The translations under genes were made by a program, and so were the position numbers. The notes under the pieces are model-generated. The model did no database searches and was not told where the DNA came from. It was given only the letters and a program-made list of their open reading frames with translations. A DNA stretch of 59,032 nt from CAZDDI01 sp964504195 (GTDB lineage: Bacteria; Chloroflexota; Anaerolineae; B4-G1; SLSP01), in NCBI GenBank assembly GCA_964504195.1, contig CAZDDI010000022.1, forward strand, positions 1-59,032, in the 5' to 3' direction. Below, piece by piece: positions 31,390 through 40,849 of this stretch. How positions within the stretch are numbered: position 1 is the first letter of the stretch; each line of letters starts with the position of its first letter.

Positions 31390-33897
31390 CTATAACATTT
31401 CTACCGGGTCCACATCCACTATCCAGCCGGGAGGTATTTCCACGGTACGCAACAGTCGTGCCGGATCGAAGCCCCGCAGTAGCAATTGCCAGCGATAGCG
31501 TCCCCGCACGCGGACGATGAAGGCTGGTGCCGGGCCGATCAGGTCATTGTCGGGCAAGTTGGCGTCACGGAGCGTGGCGCGGATGGTGACTGCCAGCCTC
31601 TCGGCCTGGACGCGGGCATGATCGTCGTCTGGGTGCGTATAGACCAATCGCGCAAGCCGCAACGTGGGCGGATAGCCCAGCTCCCGGCGGAAAGCCAACT
31701 CGCGCTCGGCGAAACCCTTGAAGTCATGCTGCGCGGCGCATTGCACCGCGTAATGCGCCGGGTGGTATGTCTGGAAGATGACCTCGCCCCCCAGCAGGCC
31801 ACGCCCGGCTCGCCCGGCAACCTGCGTGAGCAGCTGGAAGGTGCGCTCGGCGGCGCGGAAATCGGGAAAGTTCAACGCTGTATCCGCCGAAATCACCCCC
31901 ACCACTGTCACCAACGGGAGATCCAGCCCGCGCGCGACCATTTGCGTCCCCACTAGCATATCCGTCTCGCCCCGTGAAAATAGTCCCAGGCGCGTAGTGT
32001 GCGCCGCATGATTGCGCGCCGCATCCCGATCCCAGCGCACGATGCGCGCGCCGGGCCAGCGCTTTGCAGCCTGTTCTGCCAGCCCCTCGGTCCCCAGCCC
32101 AAACGCCCGTACTCGTGCCGAGTTGCATTCGGGGCAAGTTGGCGGCATGGGGTGCTCGAAGCTGCAGCGGTGGCAGAGTAGCGCCCGCGCCCCCGCGTGA
32201 AACGTGAGCGGAATGTCGCAGCGGGGGCAGGTCGCCGCCCAGCCGCAATCCCGGCAGAATACATAAGTGGCCGTCCCGCGCCGGTTGAGGAATAACAACG
32301 CCTGCTCACGGCGGGCCAGCGCCGCATCCACGGCCTGTTGCAGCGGACGGCTGAAGATGCTGGTGTTGCCCGCTTTCAGCTCGGCCCGTAAGTCTACGAT
32401 GCGCACCGGCGGCAGCGGGATGGCGCAGGCGTCGTCACTTTCCGGGCTGACCTGATAGCGGTTGCGTGGCAGCCGGAGCTCGCGTTGCCAATCGGCGATG
32501 CGGCGGCGATGTCCCATCACGCGTTGTGGCAGTTCGATGAGCGCGTAGCGACCTTCTTGCGCGCGCTGATATGCCTCCAGCGAGGGGGCCGCGCTCCCCA
32601 AGATTAGCTGTGCGTCGCTGCTGCGCGCCAGCGCCTCGGCAGCCTCGCGGGCGTGATAGGTGGGCGCGCGCGATTCTTTGTAACTGGCATCTTCTTCTTC
32701 GTCTAGCACAATCAAGCCTAATTGGGGGAAGGGTGCAAACAGGGCCGAGCGGGTCCCTACCACCACCTGCAACGTACCGCTGCGCACCCGCCGCCAGGTG
32801 TCGAAACTTTCGCCGGGTGTGAGCGCACTATGCCAGAGGCCTACCTTACCGGGGAAACGCAGGGCAAAACGGCGCACGGTCTGCGGCGTGAGGCTGATCT
32901 CCGGTGTGAGGATGAGCGCCTGGCGGCCCTGCGCTAGCACTTCGGCAGCGGCGCGCAAGTAGAGCTCAGTCTTGCCGGAACCGGTCACGCCGAGCAAGAG
33001 TACCGGCGCAGGGGCCGCCTGAGCCAACCGGGGGGCGAGTAGTTCCCACGCTGCCTGCTGAGCCTGGGTAAGCGTAGGCGGGATCAGCGGTGTGTAGATG
33101 GTTTCAGCTAGCGGATCGCGCACGACCTCGTGGCGGGTGAAGGCCAACAGCCCGCGCTGTTCCAGCGTCTTGAGCTGCGCGGCGGTCGCGCCCACTTCAG
33201 CATAGACGACGCTCACATCTACTGGCTCCGGCTCGCCCGCGAGAAATTCGAGGATATGGGGGTAGGTTTCCAACCGCAAGCCGCGTAAACGCGCTTCCCA
33301 ATCGCTGCGTGGGGCGATCAGACTCACCATCTGCGCGGTCTGGGGGCGCATTTGAGGCACAATGAGCAGTGGTTCGCTGTTGATAAGGTCTTGCTCCCGC
33401 AGGATAGCCAGTGCTCGCCGCCATCCGGTGCGTCGCAACGCCCACGCCACTTGCGAGCGGTTGAGTGAACCGCGCTCTAGCAGGAGTTCCAAACACTGGG
33501 CTGCATCATCGGGTAAGTCTGGGGGGACGGTTCCGACCTGGGGCGTGAGCCGCAAGTCGTTGCGTGGACGCAAGCCAGCGGGGAGTATCAGCCGTGCACA
33601 GACGTGCAGGGGCGTGAGTGTAGCGTCCGCCATCCAGTGCGCCAGTTCGAGCAGCGCGGGAGTGAGCAACGGGTCGGGATCGAGCAGGCTCTCGATGGAA
33701 CGGGTTTCTGGTACTTCCGGAGTGGCGGGCAATGTGAGGATAACGCCGGGCAGTCGCCACGCACGAAACGGTACAATCACCAGCATTCCCGGTGTGAGCT
33801 GGCCTTCGAGTTCCGGGGGGATGTGATAATCGAACGTGCCGCTAGCGTCGCGTGCGCGGTAGGGCAAAAAGACCAGCACGCGGGCGTAAGTGGTCAT
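31390..33897 (-). CDS. priA: Primosomal protein N' (helicase)
   Basis: 835-residue superfamily 2 helicase restarting stalled replication forks. N-terminal DNA-binding domain; Walker A GVTGSGKTELYL. The DEAH-box equivalent is DEEED rather than DEEHD. Two zinc sites are formed by CRDC, CPRC, CHRC and CPEC. Helicase C-terminal blocks are GTEGLAEQ, VGTQMVARGLDLPLVTVVG and QVAGRAGRG. ATG at 33897 overlaps the upstream L,D-transpeptidase stop by 4 bp. Confidence 0.96.
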   Translation of the reverse strand: MTTYARVLVFLPYRARDASGTFDYHIPPELEGQLTPGMLVIVPFRAWRLPGVILTLPATPEVPETRSIESLLDPDPLLTPALLELAHWMADATLTPLHVCARLILPAGLRPRNDLRLTPQVGTVPPDLPDDAAQCLELLLERGSLNRSQVAWALRRTGWRRALAILREQDLINSEPLLIVPQMRPQTAQMVSLIAPRSDWEARLRGLRLETYPHILEFLAGEPEPVDVSVVYAEVGATAAQLKTLEQRGLLAFTRHEVVRDPLAETIYTPLIPPTLTQAQQAAWELLAPRLAQAAPAPVLLLGVTGSGKTELYLRAAAEVLAQGRQALILTPEISLTPQTVRRFALRFPGKVGLWHSALTPGESFDTWRRVRSGTLQVVVGTRSALFAPFPQLGLIVLDEEEDASYKESRAPTYHAREAAEALARSSDAQLILGSAAPSLEAYQRAQEGRYALIELPQRVMGHRRRIADWQRELRLPRNRYQVSPESDDACAIPLPPVRIVDLRAELKAGNTSIFSRPLQQAVDAALARREQALLFLNRRGTATYVFCRDCGWAATCPRCDIPLTFHAGARALLCHRCSFEHPMPPTCPECNSARVRAFGLGTEGLAEQAAKRWPGARIVRWDRDAARNHAAHTTRLGLFSRGETDMLVGTQMVARGLDLPLVTVVGVISADTALNFPDFRAAERTFQLLTQVAGRAGRGLLGGEVIFQTYHPAHYAVQCAAQHDFKGFAERELAFRRELGYPPTLRLARLVYTHPDDDHARVQAERLAVTIRATLRDANLPDNDLIGPAPAFIVRVRGRYRWQLLLRGFDPARLLRTVEIPPGWIVDVDPVEML

Positions 33898-35465
33898 GGG
33901 CTATCTGAAGGCCAGGTATCCACAATCTGATCGAGCGTCTCCGTACCGGAGGGTGTGCCGGGCGCGACCCCGCGGATACGCACCAGGGTGCCAATGTCAG
34001 CCCACTCAAACAGCAAGCGGGCCTCTTCTACATCTACAATGATGCAGCCAAACGAGGCCGGCCAGCCCAGGATGTTTCGTGAGAGTCGGTAGCCGCTGCG
34101 TGTGATGGGACGCTCGTGGATGCCGTTGTAAAATCCTGGCGCTTCCTCGTAGATACCCATGAAATACGGCATGTCTAGCGCCCAGCGTTGGGCATAAGCA
34201 TCTTCCACCTTGAAAAGGATTTGGAATTGCCCGGCGAGGGTGGGCGTAGTGGACATTCCGCTTGAAATCCGCAGTTCCATGAGCGTCTCGTTATCCTGAA
34301 TGGCCGTGAGGGTTTGCGTGGGTAGATCAATCTCAATGCGCTTACCCGGCGGCAAGGGATGCGGGAACAGCACATCAATTGAGGGGATGATGAGCGTCTG
34401 CCAGGCATTGAGCGCGTTGGGGTCCACATCGGGATTAGCGCGCTCGAGCTGGTACTGGGGAAATCCAAAAGAGTAGGCAATGTCGAAGAAGTAATTGCCG
34501 GGTTGCACCACGTATGTGCGGGCGGGATGCCGGATATGCGCGCGCGCGGCGTAGTCGCCGTTTTGCAGCGCGGCGAGCACGGTGTCGCGGGTGACAGGGA
34601 CATCGAGTATCCGCTCCTCACCCAATTCTGGAGCGAGTGCTTCCAGCCATGCAGCGATGCCTTGCGGATTAATACGCAGTTCGAGTTGCCGGGCGGCAGG
34701 GCGGCGGATGGTGGACAGCCACGCGCTGAGCTCTGCGGGCGATAGTGCGAATTCGGCGTAGTAGTCGTTGGTAAGTGGGTCGTCGGCGATGAGTGTGAAG
34801 GGCCGCGCCAGCAGCGCTTGCGCCTGGGTATAGGCCGGGTCGGCCTCGAGGATGACGGGGGGCGGGTAGGCGAAGATGAGCTGCGTTGTGGGCAGGTCTT
34901 GCGCCAGGGCGTTGAGCACGGCCTGCGCGCTACGTTCCACATCCAGCCCGCGGCCCGGTTGCGCGGGCGTGGCCGTGACCGCGCCTGCCGCAAATGTAAG
35001 GCTGGCTTCGGTGGGGGCGATGGCGAGCTGCGGGGCGAGCGCTGCAATCCAGGCTGTGACGCGGGCCGGGTCGGCGGGGGTGAGGCGGGGTTCAATGTCT
35101 ACGCCGGAGGCGTTAATCTGCCAGGGTGCGAGCACCTGCGCGAACCAGTCCCCCTCGCGGCCCACGCGGTAGGCAGCTTGTGCAGTGGCCTGCACGTCAT
35201 AGCCTTGCCCCACATCGGCCCAGGTGAGGGTAAAGCCAGGGCCGCCCTCGAGCCGCAGCGTTTGCGCCGCCGGATCGGGCAGCTCCCGCCGCAGGCGCGC
35301 AGTGGCCTGCGCTACCGTGAGATCGCCCACATCAATTCCGGAAACACTCACCCCAGCGTAGATGTGCTCTGCGTTGAGACTGGGGTAAGCCAGAAACAAT
35401 CCCAGTCCGCCCAGCGCGAATACAATGAGCAAAATAACAGCGATGGTTAAGAGTCGTTTATGCAT
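33894..35465 (-). CDS. L,D-transpeptidase with LysM
   Basis: 523 residues. N-terminal transmembrane anchor (LTIAVILLIVFALGGLGLFL). Two repeated PG_binding_4/VanW-type domains (ISGIDVGDLTVAQATARLRRE-like, about residues 40-310). A LysM-like segment lies at about 318-370 (YVVQPGNYFFDIAYSFGFPQ) and a YkuD catalytic domain at about 375-505. The active site is recognisable as GIHERP and SFGC, but the usual His and Arg of SHGCxR are replaced by Phe and Ile (SFGCII). Expected to make 3-3 peptidoglycan crosslinks or attach ligands outside the membrane. Confidence 0.82.
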   Translation of the reverse strand: MHKRLLTIAVILLIVFALGGLGLFLAYPSLNAEHIYAGVSVSGIDVGDLTVAQATARLRRELPDPAAQTLRLEGGPGFTLTWADVGQGYDVQATAQAAYRVGREGDWFAQVLAPWQINASGVDIEPRLTPADPARVTAWIAALAPQLAIAPTEASLTFAAGAVTATPAQPGRGLDVERSAQAVLNALAQDLPTTQLIFAYPPPVILEADPAYTQAQALLARPFTLIADDPLTNDYYAEFALSPAELSAWLSTIRRPAARQLELRINPQGIAAWLEALAPELGEERILDVPVTRDTVLAALQNGDYAARAHIRHPARTYVVQPGNYFFDIAYSFGFPQYQLERANPDVDPNALNAWQTLIIPSIDVLFPHPLPPGKRIEIDLPTQTLTAIQDNETLMELRISSGMSTTPTLAGQFQILFKVEDAYAQRWALDMPYFMGIYEEAPGFYNGIHERPITRSGYRLSRNILGWPASFGCIIVDVEEARLLFEWADIGTLVRIRGVAPGTPSGTETLDQIVDTWPSDSP

Positions 35466-35483
35466 ATTTTGTCATCCATTTGG

Positions 35484-35550
35484 CGTGATGCGTGAAACGT
35501 GAAGCGTGACCAGAAAATTCTTCACGTTTCACGCATCACGTTTCACGTCT
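35484..35550. repeat. Inverted heptad repeat hairpin
   Basis: GCGTGATGCGTGAAACGTGA and its inverse TCACGTTTCACGCATCACG form a stem of about 20 bp, between the radical SAM gene and the L,D-transpeptidase gene. Confidence 0.85.
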
Positions 35551-35572
35551 CATTATACCAAGAATTTCGCTG

Positions 35573-36886
35573 CTAGATAGCGACCGCTGGTTCATTGCCG
35601 CGTAAGCGTTTGAGGCCGTAAAAGCCGTTCATCGCAGCGGTCATCAGCCAGGCGCCGGGGCGCAAGTAGCATGCCGCCCGCGCGATACGTCGCAACGCAT
35701 ACTGCGGCGAGAAGGCCCGTCGCCATAGCGCGCGATGCGCGCCCAACAGTTCGGTCTCGCTCATCCCTTGCGGCGTAAAGGCGACGTTGTAGCCGTTATA
35801 GGCGGCGCTGGACTTGCTCGCCAGCAACCGCTGTTGTTCCGCTAATTGTGTGTAGAGTGGTGTGCCGGCATAGGGGGTGAGGATGCTGATGAATGGGACA
35901 TCCACGCCTATTTCGTAGAGCCGGTCGGCCATGGCAACGATGCTCTCTGGGGTGTCGCCATCGAACCCGGCGACAAAACCGGCCATTACACAGATGCCGC
36001 GCTGGTGTAATGCTGCAATGGAGCGGCGATAGCGGTCGGCTTGATTTTGGGGCTTGTTGGCGGCCTTTAGCGAATCAGTTCCGAACGTCTCGATGCCGAA
36101 GAAAACGCCGATGCAACCCGAAGCCGCCATCAAATCCAGCAGCTCTGTATCCTGGGCAATGTCCATGCTCGCCTGCGTGAGCCACCAGCGTTTGAGGGGG
36201 ATCATCTCTCGCAGCAGGTCTTTGATGTACGAGCGGGTAGCTGTGAGGTTGTCATCCCAGAACCAGACCACTTTGCGTTGCCACCAGTGCGGGAAATCGT
36301 TGTAGGCAATATCGCGCAAGACATCCGGGATAGGGCGCATTCGAAAGCCGGGATTGAGTCCAGGTACGCAGCAGAAGGAGCAGGCGAAGGGACAGCCGCG
36401 CGTCGCTTGTATTACCCGTTGGACGAAGAAATCCGCCGGAAGCAAATCGTAGCGGGGTGTGGGCAGAGCATCGAGTGCGGGTGGCGGGCCGGCGTAACGG
36501 GCTTGCAGTCGTCCGGCAGCCGCATCGGCGAGCAGCTGCGGCCAGGTGGTTTCCGCCTCACCGATGCAGATAGCGTCACAGTGGGTCAGCGCCTCATCCG
36601 GCCAGAACGTGACGTGCGGCCCGCCCGCCACCACGCGCTTCCCTTGTGCGCGGAAAGCGTCCGCCAGGCGATAGGCTTCATCCGCAAAGCCGCTGAAGAA
36701 CGAAAGTGCAATCAAATCCGCATCGGTATCCAAATCCACTGGCGTCACTTGTTGATGGATAACGCGCACCTGATGCTCCGGCGGTGTCAGTGCGGCGAGG
36801 TAAATGCCGGAAAGCGGCGGGACGAAGTGTTTTTCGTGCCCGTACCGGTAGCGCGGCACATACACAACGATAATGTCAATTTTCAT
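35573..36886 (-). CDS. B12-binding radical SAM protein
   Basis: 437 residues. N-terminal B12-binding-like Rossmann domain (GGPHVTFWPDEAL, ICIGEAETTW), lacking the DxHxxG base-off motif. The radical SAM core has CPFACSFC (TRGCPFACSFCC), later GCIGVFFGIETF, and a C-terminal helical region. It resembles the HpnR/BchE-like B12 radical SAM family, whose members include lipid and tetrapyrrole modifying enzymes; the substrate is unknown here. ATG at 36886 (MKIDIIVVYVPRY) is chosen because the upstream frame is not conserved-looking. Confidence 0.82.
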   Translation of the reverse strand: MKIDIIVVYVPRYRYGHEKHFVPPLSGIYLAALTPPEHQVRVIHQQVTPVDLDTDADLIALSFFSGFADEAYRLADAFRAQGKRVVAGGPHVTFWPDEALTHCDAICIGEAETTWPQLLADAAAGRLQARYAGPPPALDALPTPRYDLLPADFFVQRVIQATRGCPFACSFCCVPGLNPGFRMRPIPDVLRDIAYNDFPHWWQRKVVWFWDDNLTATRSYIKDLLREMIPLKRWWLTQASMDIAQDTELLDLMAASGCIGVFFGIETFGTDSLKAANKPQNQADRYRRSIAALHQRGICVMAGFVAGFDGDTPESIVAMADRLYEIGVDVPFISILTPYAGTPLYTQLAEQQRLLASKSSAAYNGYNVAFTPQGMSETELLGAHRALWRRAFSPQYALRRIARAACYLRPGAWLMTAAMNGFYGLKRLRGNEPAVAI

Positions 36887-36994
36887 GGCGAAAATTATCC
36901 TTTCGCGGTAGGCTAAATGTCTTTCAGTATAGCATACCCATGCTCCCATAATCTATCAATTGGAAAATCGGTGAGTCAGCGCGCTGGTGAATTG

Positions 36995-37123
36995 AGAATC
37001 TATAAGGCGGTGGTTGAGCCTATCGAAACCATCGCCGGGTCGCGGCAGGCGGTGGGTGGGGTTCGGCAGGCTCACCCACCGCTTGCCGAACTCCACCACC
37101 GGCGGAATTTTCGGACAGGTTCT
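36995..37123. repeat. R3 MITE-like element, copy 3
   Basis: About 129 bp; the core GGTGGGTGGGGTTCGGCAGG and end GGAATTTTCGGACAGGTTCT match copies 1 and 2. The left end is more diverged. It lies in the divergent gap upstream of rnc, which is otherwise empty. Confidence 0.75.
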
Positions 37124-37161
37124 ACACCAAAATTCGTCTACCCGCTTGCTTTAGAATGTGC

Positions 37162-37167
37162 TATAAT
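37162..37167 (+). promoter_or_regulatory. -10 box of rnc
   Basis: TATAAT only eight bases before the rnc ATG at 37176; transcription would start at about 37174, so the mRNA may be leaderless. No strong -35 is visible. Confidence 0.55.
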
Positions 37168-37175
37168 TTGTGTGT

Positions 37176-37925
37176 ATGGGAGCGAATACTTTGGACGAGC
37201 ATAATGGGAGCGCTGCTGAGCAGCAGTCAGATACCATCCTGGCGAAAATTCAACGGCGCTTGGATTATACCTTTACGCAACCGGCTTTGTTACAACAGGC
37301 CCTCACTCACCCCTCTTACGCGCATGAGCACGCCGACGCGAGTAACGTGGAAACGAATAACCAACGCCTGGAATTCCTGGGTGATGCGGTACTCGACTTT
37401 CTTGTGGCGGCGTGGCTTTATCGCACCTACCCTGATGCGCCCGAAGGCCAACTGACGCGCCTGCGCGCTACGCTGGTTTGCACTACTTCGCTGGCGACTT
37501 TGGCGCTAGAGTTGGGTGTGGGACAGGCGCTACATCTGGGCCGTGGCGAGGAGGATAACGGTGGGCGACTGCGTCCCGCCAATCTGTGTGATGCGCTGGA
37601 GGCGGTAGTTGGTGCGCTATACCTCGATGGCGGGCTGGATGTGGTCTGGGTGCGTTTGGCTCCCTGGTTCGCCAGCGAAGTTGCGCGGATTTTGCAAGCC
37701 GTTTCGTATGTAGATGCTAAATCACGTTTTCAGGAGTGGGCGCAAGCTGAGCGCGCCATCACGCCTACCTATCGCATTGTCCATGAGTACGGGCCGGATC
37801 ATGCCAAGGTCTTCACCGCCGAAGTGTTATTAGGGGACACCGTCGTGGGCGCCGGCGAGGGGCACAGCAAGCGGCTGGCTGAGCAAGCTGCTGCTGAGAA
37901 TGCGTTACAACAGGTTGTCGTCTAG
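37176..37925 (+). CDS. rnc: Ribonuclease III
   Basis: 249-residue double-strand RNA endonuclease for rRNA and mRNA processing. Catalytic signature NQRLEFLGDAVLDF. The second acidic site is in ALEAVVGALYLDGG. The C-terminal dsRNA-binding domain runs from DAKSRFQEWAQ to GHSKRLAEQAAAENAL. ATG at 37176 is preferred over GTG at 37170. Followed after 48 bp by clpC; the spacer holds an ACCTGGCAGGT repeat. Confidence 0.95.
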   Translation: MGANTLDEHNGSAAEQQSDTILAKIQRRLDYTFTQPALLQQALTHPSYAHEHADASNVETNNQRLEFLGDAVLDFLVAAWLYRTYPDAPEGQLTRLRATLVCTTSLATLALELGVGQALHLGRGEEDNGGRLRPANLCDALEAVVGALYLDGGLDVVWVRLAPWFASEVARILQAVSYVDAKSRFQEWAQAERAITPTYRIVHEYGPDHAKVFTAEVLLGDTVVGAGEGHSKRLAEQAAAENALQQVVV

Positions 37926-37973
37926 ACCTGGCAGGTCTTCAGAAGTTTCAGACTTCCAAGAGGTACAATAACT

Positions 37974-40430
37974 ATGATGCGTTTTGATCGCTTCACCGAG
38001 CGTGCGCAAGAGGCTGCACAGCGCGCAGTAGAAATGATGACCCAGTACGGCCATAGCCAGGTGGATGTGGAACACCTGTTGTTGGCGTTACTTAATCAAC
38101 CGCAAGGCGCGGTCCCCGAAATTCTCACTGAGTTGGGCGTAGATGCGGCAGCAATGGCGCAAAACCTCGATCAAATCCTCAGCCAGATTTCGCGCCCCGG
38201 TATCTACGGCGCGCGTGGCACGGCGCAAATCTTCATCACCCCGCGCGTCAAGCGGGTGCTCGATCTGGCACAGGAAGAGGCTAATCAGCTGGGTGATGAG
38301 TATATCTCCACTGAGCATCTTTTTCTGGCAATTACGCACGAGCGCAACACTGCTATTGCCAAGTTGCTGGAAAGCGGTGATTTGCAACGCGAGCGGGTGC
38401 TGGAAGTCGTGCGGCGGATGCGCGGCGGGCAGCGCGTCACCAGCGCCAAATCCGAATCGCAGTACCGCGTGCTGGAGCGTTACAGCCGCGATCTCACCCA
38501 ACGCGCACGTGAGCAAAAGCTCGACCCGGTCATCGGACGTGACGAGGAAATCAAGCGCGTCATCCAAATCATGGTGCGGCGCACCAAGAATAACCCCGTG
38601 CTCATTGGCGAGCCGGGCGTGGGCAAGACGGCCATCATCGAGGGGCTGGCGCAGCGCTTGGCGGATGACGATATCCCCGAAATCCTCAAGGGTAAGCGGT
38701 TGTTGCAGCTCGATCTGGGCGCGCTGGTGGCGGGGACGCGCTTCCGAGGTGAGTTCGAAGAGCGGCTCAAGGGCGTATTGGAAGAAGTACAACGCTCGCA
38801 GGGTGAAATCATCCTGTTCATTGATGAACTGCACACGGTAGTGGGCGCGGGCAACGCTGTAGGCGCGCTCGATGCTTCTAACATGATCAAGCCGGCCCTG
38901 GCGCGCGGCGAATTACAAGCCATCGGCGCCACCACGCTCGATGAGTATCGCCAGTACATCGAGAAAGACGGTGCGTTGGAGCGCCGCTTCGCACCGGTGT
39001 TTGTGGATGAGCCTTCGGTGGAAGATACCATTGAGATGCTGCGCGGCCTGCGTGACCGGTACGAGGCGCACCACAAGGTCAACATCTCCGACGCGGCGCT
39101 GGTGGATGCAGCCCGGCTCGCTCACCGCTACGTTACTGACCGTCATCTGCCGGACAAGGCCATTGATCTGATGGACGAGGCCGCCGCCAAGCTCCGGGTT
39201 ACGCTCTACACGCTTCCTCCCGACCTCAAGCGCATGAGCGATGAGGTCAACCGCCTGCGCGTGGAGGAAGAAGAAGCCTCCAACGGGCGCGATTACGAGC
39301 GGGCGGCGCAGATCAAGGTACAGCGGTTGCGCCTGGAGCAGGTGTACGAAAAGCAGCGTGAGGAATGGTTGCAACAACATCGCATTGATGAGACGGTGAA
39401 GCCCGAGGATATCGCCTCTGTCGTCTCCTCGTGGACGGGGATTCCGGTAACGCAGGTATTGGAGACTGAGGCGAAGAAGCTGTTGCGCATGGAAGAGGCG
39501 TTGCAAGAGCGGCTGGTCGGCCAGAACGAGGCCATCAACGCCATCGCTGACGCTATCCGCCGGGCGCGCGCCGGCCTCAAGGATCCGCGCCGGCCCATCG
39601 GCTCGTTCCTGTTTCTGGGCGCATCGGGCGTGGGCAAGACGGAGATGGCGAAATCGTTGGCGGCCTTCCTCTTCGATGACGAGGATGCGCTGCTGCGGAT
39701 AGACATGAGCGAGTATCGCGAGGCGCACACCATCTCGCGGCTGTTTGGTGCGCCGCCCGGCTATGTAGGCTACGACCAGGGTGGGCAGCTGACCGAATCC
39801 GTGCGGCGGCGGCCCTATCAGGTGGTGCTGTTCGATGAGATCGAGAAAGCCCACGCCGATGTATGGAACGCGCTGCTGCAAATCCTCGACGAGGGTCGGC
39901 TCACCGATGGCCAGGGGCGACAGGTGGATTTCCGCAACACGGTGGTGATTATGACCTCTAACGTGGGGACGGCGCATGTGCGGCGCGGCGGGGCGTTGGG
40001 CTTCGCGCGCGGTGATGGGCAAGAGGACAAGGAGAGCCAGCAGCGTGTGATGGGCGCGCTAAAAGAGACATTCCGCCCGGAGTTCCTCAACCGGGTGGAT
40101 GAGATCATCGTGTTCAAGAATCTCACGGTAGAGGATGTGGTGCGCATCGTGGCGTTGCAGCTGCGCGAGGTGCAGGAACGCCTGCAAGAATACGGCTTGC
40201 AAGTCACACTGACCCCCGATGCGCAACGCTGGCTGGCCGAGCAGGGCTACGATCCGCAGTTCGGCGCGCGCCCCTTGCGCCGGGCCATCCAGCGGTACGT
40301 CGAAAGCCCGTTGAGCGTCAGCCTCCTGCGCAGTGAGTTCACCAGCGGCGATGCCATTCATGTGGATTTGACGGACGGCGAGCTGGCGTTCAGCAAGCAA
40401 GAAGCGGCCGTCGTTGCGGAAGAGGCGTAA
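37974..40430 (+). CDS. clpC: ClpC-type AAA+ chaperone
   Basis: 818-residue Hsp100 unfoldase for the ClpP protease. N-domain with two Clp repeats (FTERAQEAAQRAVEMMTQYG). NBD1 Walker A is GEPGVGKTAI. A short middle region with a UVR-like motif (NGRDYERAAQIKVQRL) marks ClpC rather than ClpB. NBD2 Walker A is GASGVGKTEM. The sequence ends with a D2-small domain (GARPLRRAIQRYVESPLS). CtsR, McsA and McsB are not beside it. Start MMRFDRF at 37974, with ATG 37977 equally possible, behind AGAGG. Confidence 0.93.
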   Translation: MMRFDRFTERAQEAAQRAVEMMTQYGHSQVDVEHLLLALLNQPQGAVPEILTELGVDAAAMAQNLDQILSQISRPGIYGARGTAQIFITPRVKRVLDLAQEEANQLGDEYISTEHLFLAITHERNTAIAKLLESGDLQRERVLEVVRRMRGGQRVTSAKSESQYRVLERYSRDLTQRAREQKLDPVIGRDEEIKRVIQIMVRRTKNNPVLIGEPGVGKTAIIEGLAQRLADDDIPEILKGKRLLQLDLGALVAGTRFRGEFEERLKGVLEEVQRSQGEIILFIDELHTVVGAGNAVGALDASNMIKPALARGELQAIGATTLDEYRQYIEKDGALERRFAPVFVDEPSVEDTIEMLRGLRDRYEAHHKVNISDAALVDAARLAHRYVTDRHLPDKAIDLMDEAAAKLRVTLYTLPPDLKRMSDEVNRLRVEEEEASNGRDYERAAQIKVQRLRLEQVYEKQREEWLQQHRIDETVKPEDIASVVSSWTGIPVTQVLETEAKKLLRMEEALQERLVGQNEAINAIADAIRRARAGLKDPRRPIGSFLFLGASGVGKTEMAKSLAAFLFDDEDALLRIDMSEYREAHTISRLFGAPPGYVGYDQGGQLTESVRRRPYQVVLFDEIEKAHADVWNALLQILDEGRLTDGQGRQVDFRNTVVIMTSNVGTAHVRRGGALGFARGDGQEDKESQQRVMGALKETFRPEFLNRVDEIIVFKNLTVEDVVRIVALQLREVQERLQEYGLQVTLTPDAQRWLAEQGYDPQFGARPLRRAIQRYVESPLSVSLLRSEFTSGDAIHVDLTDGELAFSKQEAAVVAEEA

Positions 40431-40585
40431 GCCGGAAGAATGACTTTTCTGAAAAAACTAGAGAGAATCACGCTAAGGCGCAAAGACGCCAAAAAGTTTT
40501 AACCAGAGCAACTGTTGAGAAGCAACACAGCGCAGTTTTAGAATGGACGCTCTGAGTTCTAACCACGAACAATCGGAGGCTGAAA

Positions 40586-40849
40586 ATGCTTACGACTCAA
40601 ATCAGCATGAAGGAATTAGCGCATGATCCAGCGATGGTGGTTATTAGTATGGATGATTATCAAATCTTGGAACAAGCGCGGCAGCAGCAAGATACAGAAG
40701 CACGTCAAACGCAATGGGATTGGGCTGCACGCGCGCAGCAATTGCGCGAGACTATTGCGCAACGCACGGACGGCCTTTTACCAGATTCCACCGCTGAGTT
40801 GAATGAATTGAGAGAGGAACGCGCTGATGGCTACCCCGGTTTGTATTGA
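40586..40849 (+). CDS. Phd/YefM-like antitoxin, possibly truncated
   Basis: 87 residues. The block VVISMDDYQILEQARQ matches the second half of the Phd fold (VVISLEDYEAL-like) and the C-terminal half is helical and charged, as in toxin-binding tails. The N-terminal half is short: TQISMKELAHDPAMVVIS lacks about 40 residues usually found between the first helix and this strand, so DNA binding may be impaired. It starts at 40586 behind GGAGG and overlaps the PIN gene by 23 bp. Confidence 0.6.
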   Translation: MLTTQISMKELAHDPAMVVISMDDYQILEQARQQQDTEARQTQWDWAARAQQLRETIAQRTDGLLPDSTAELNELREERADGYPGLY

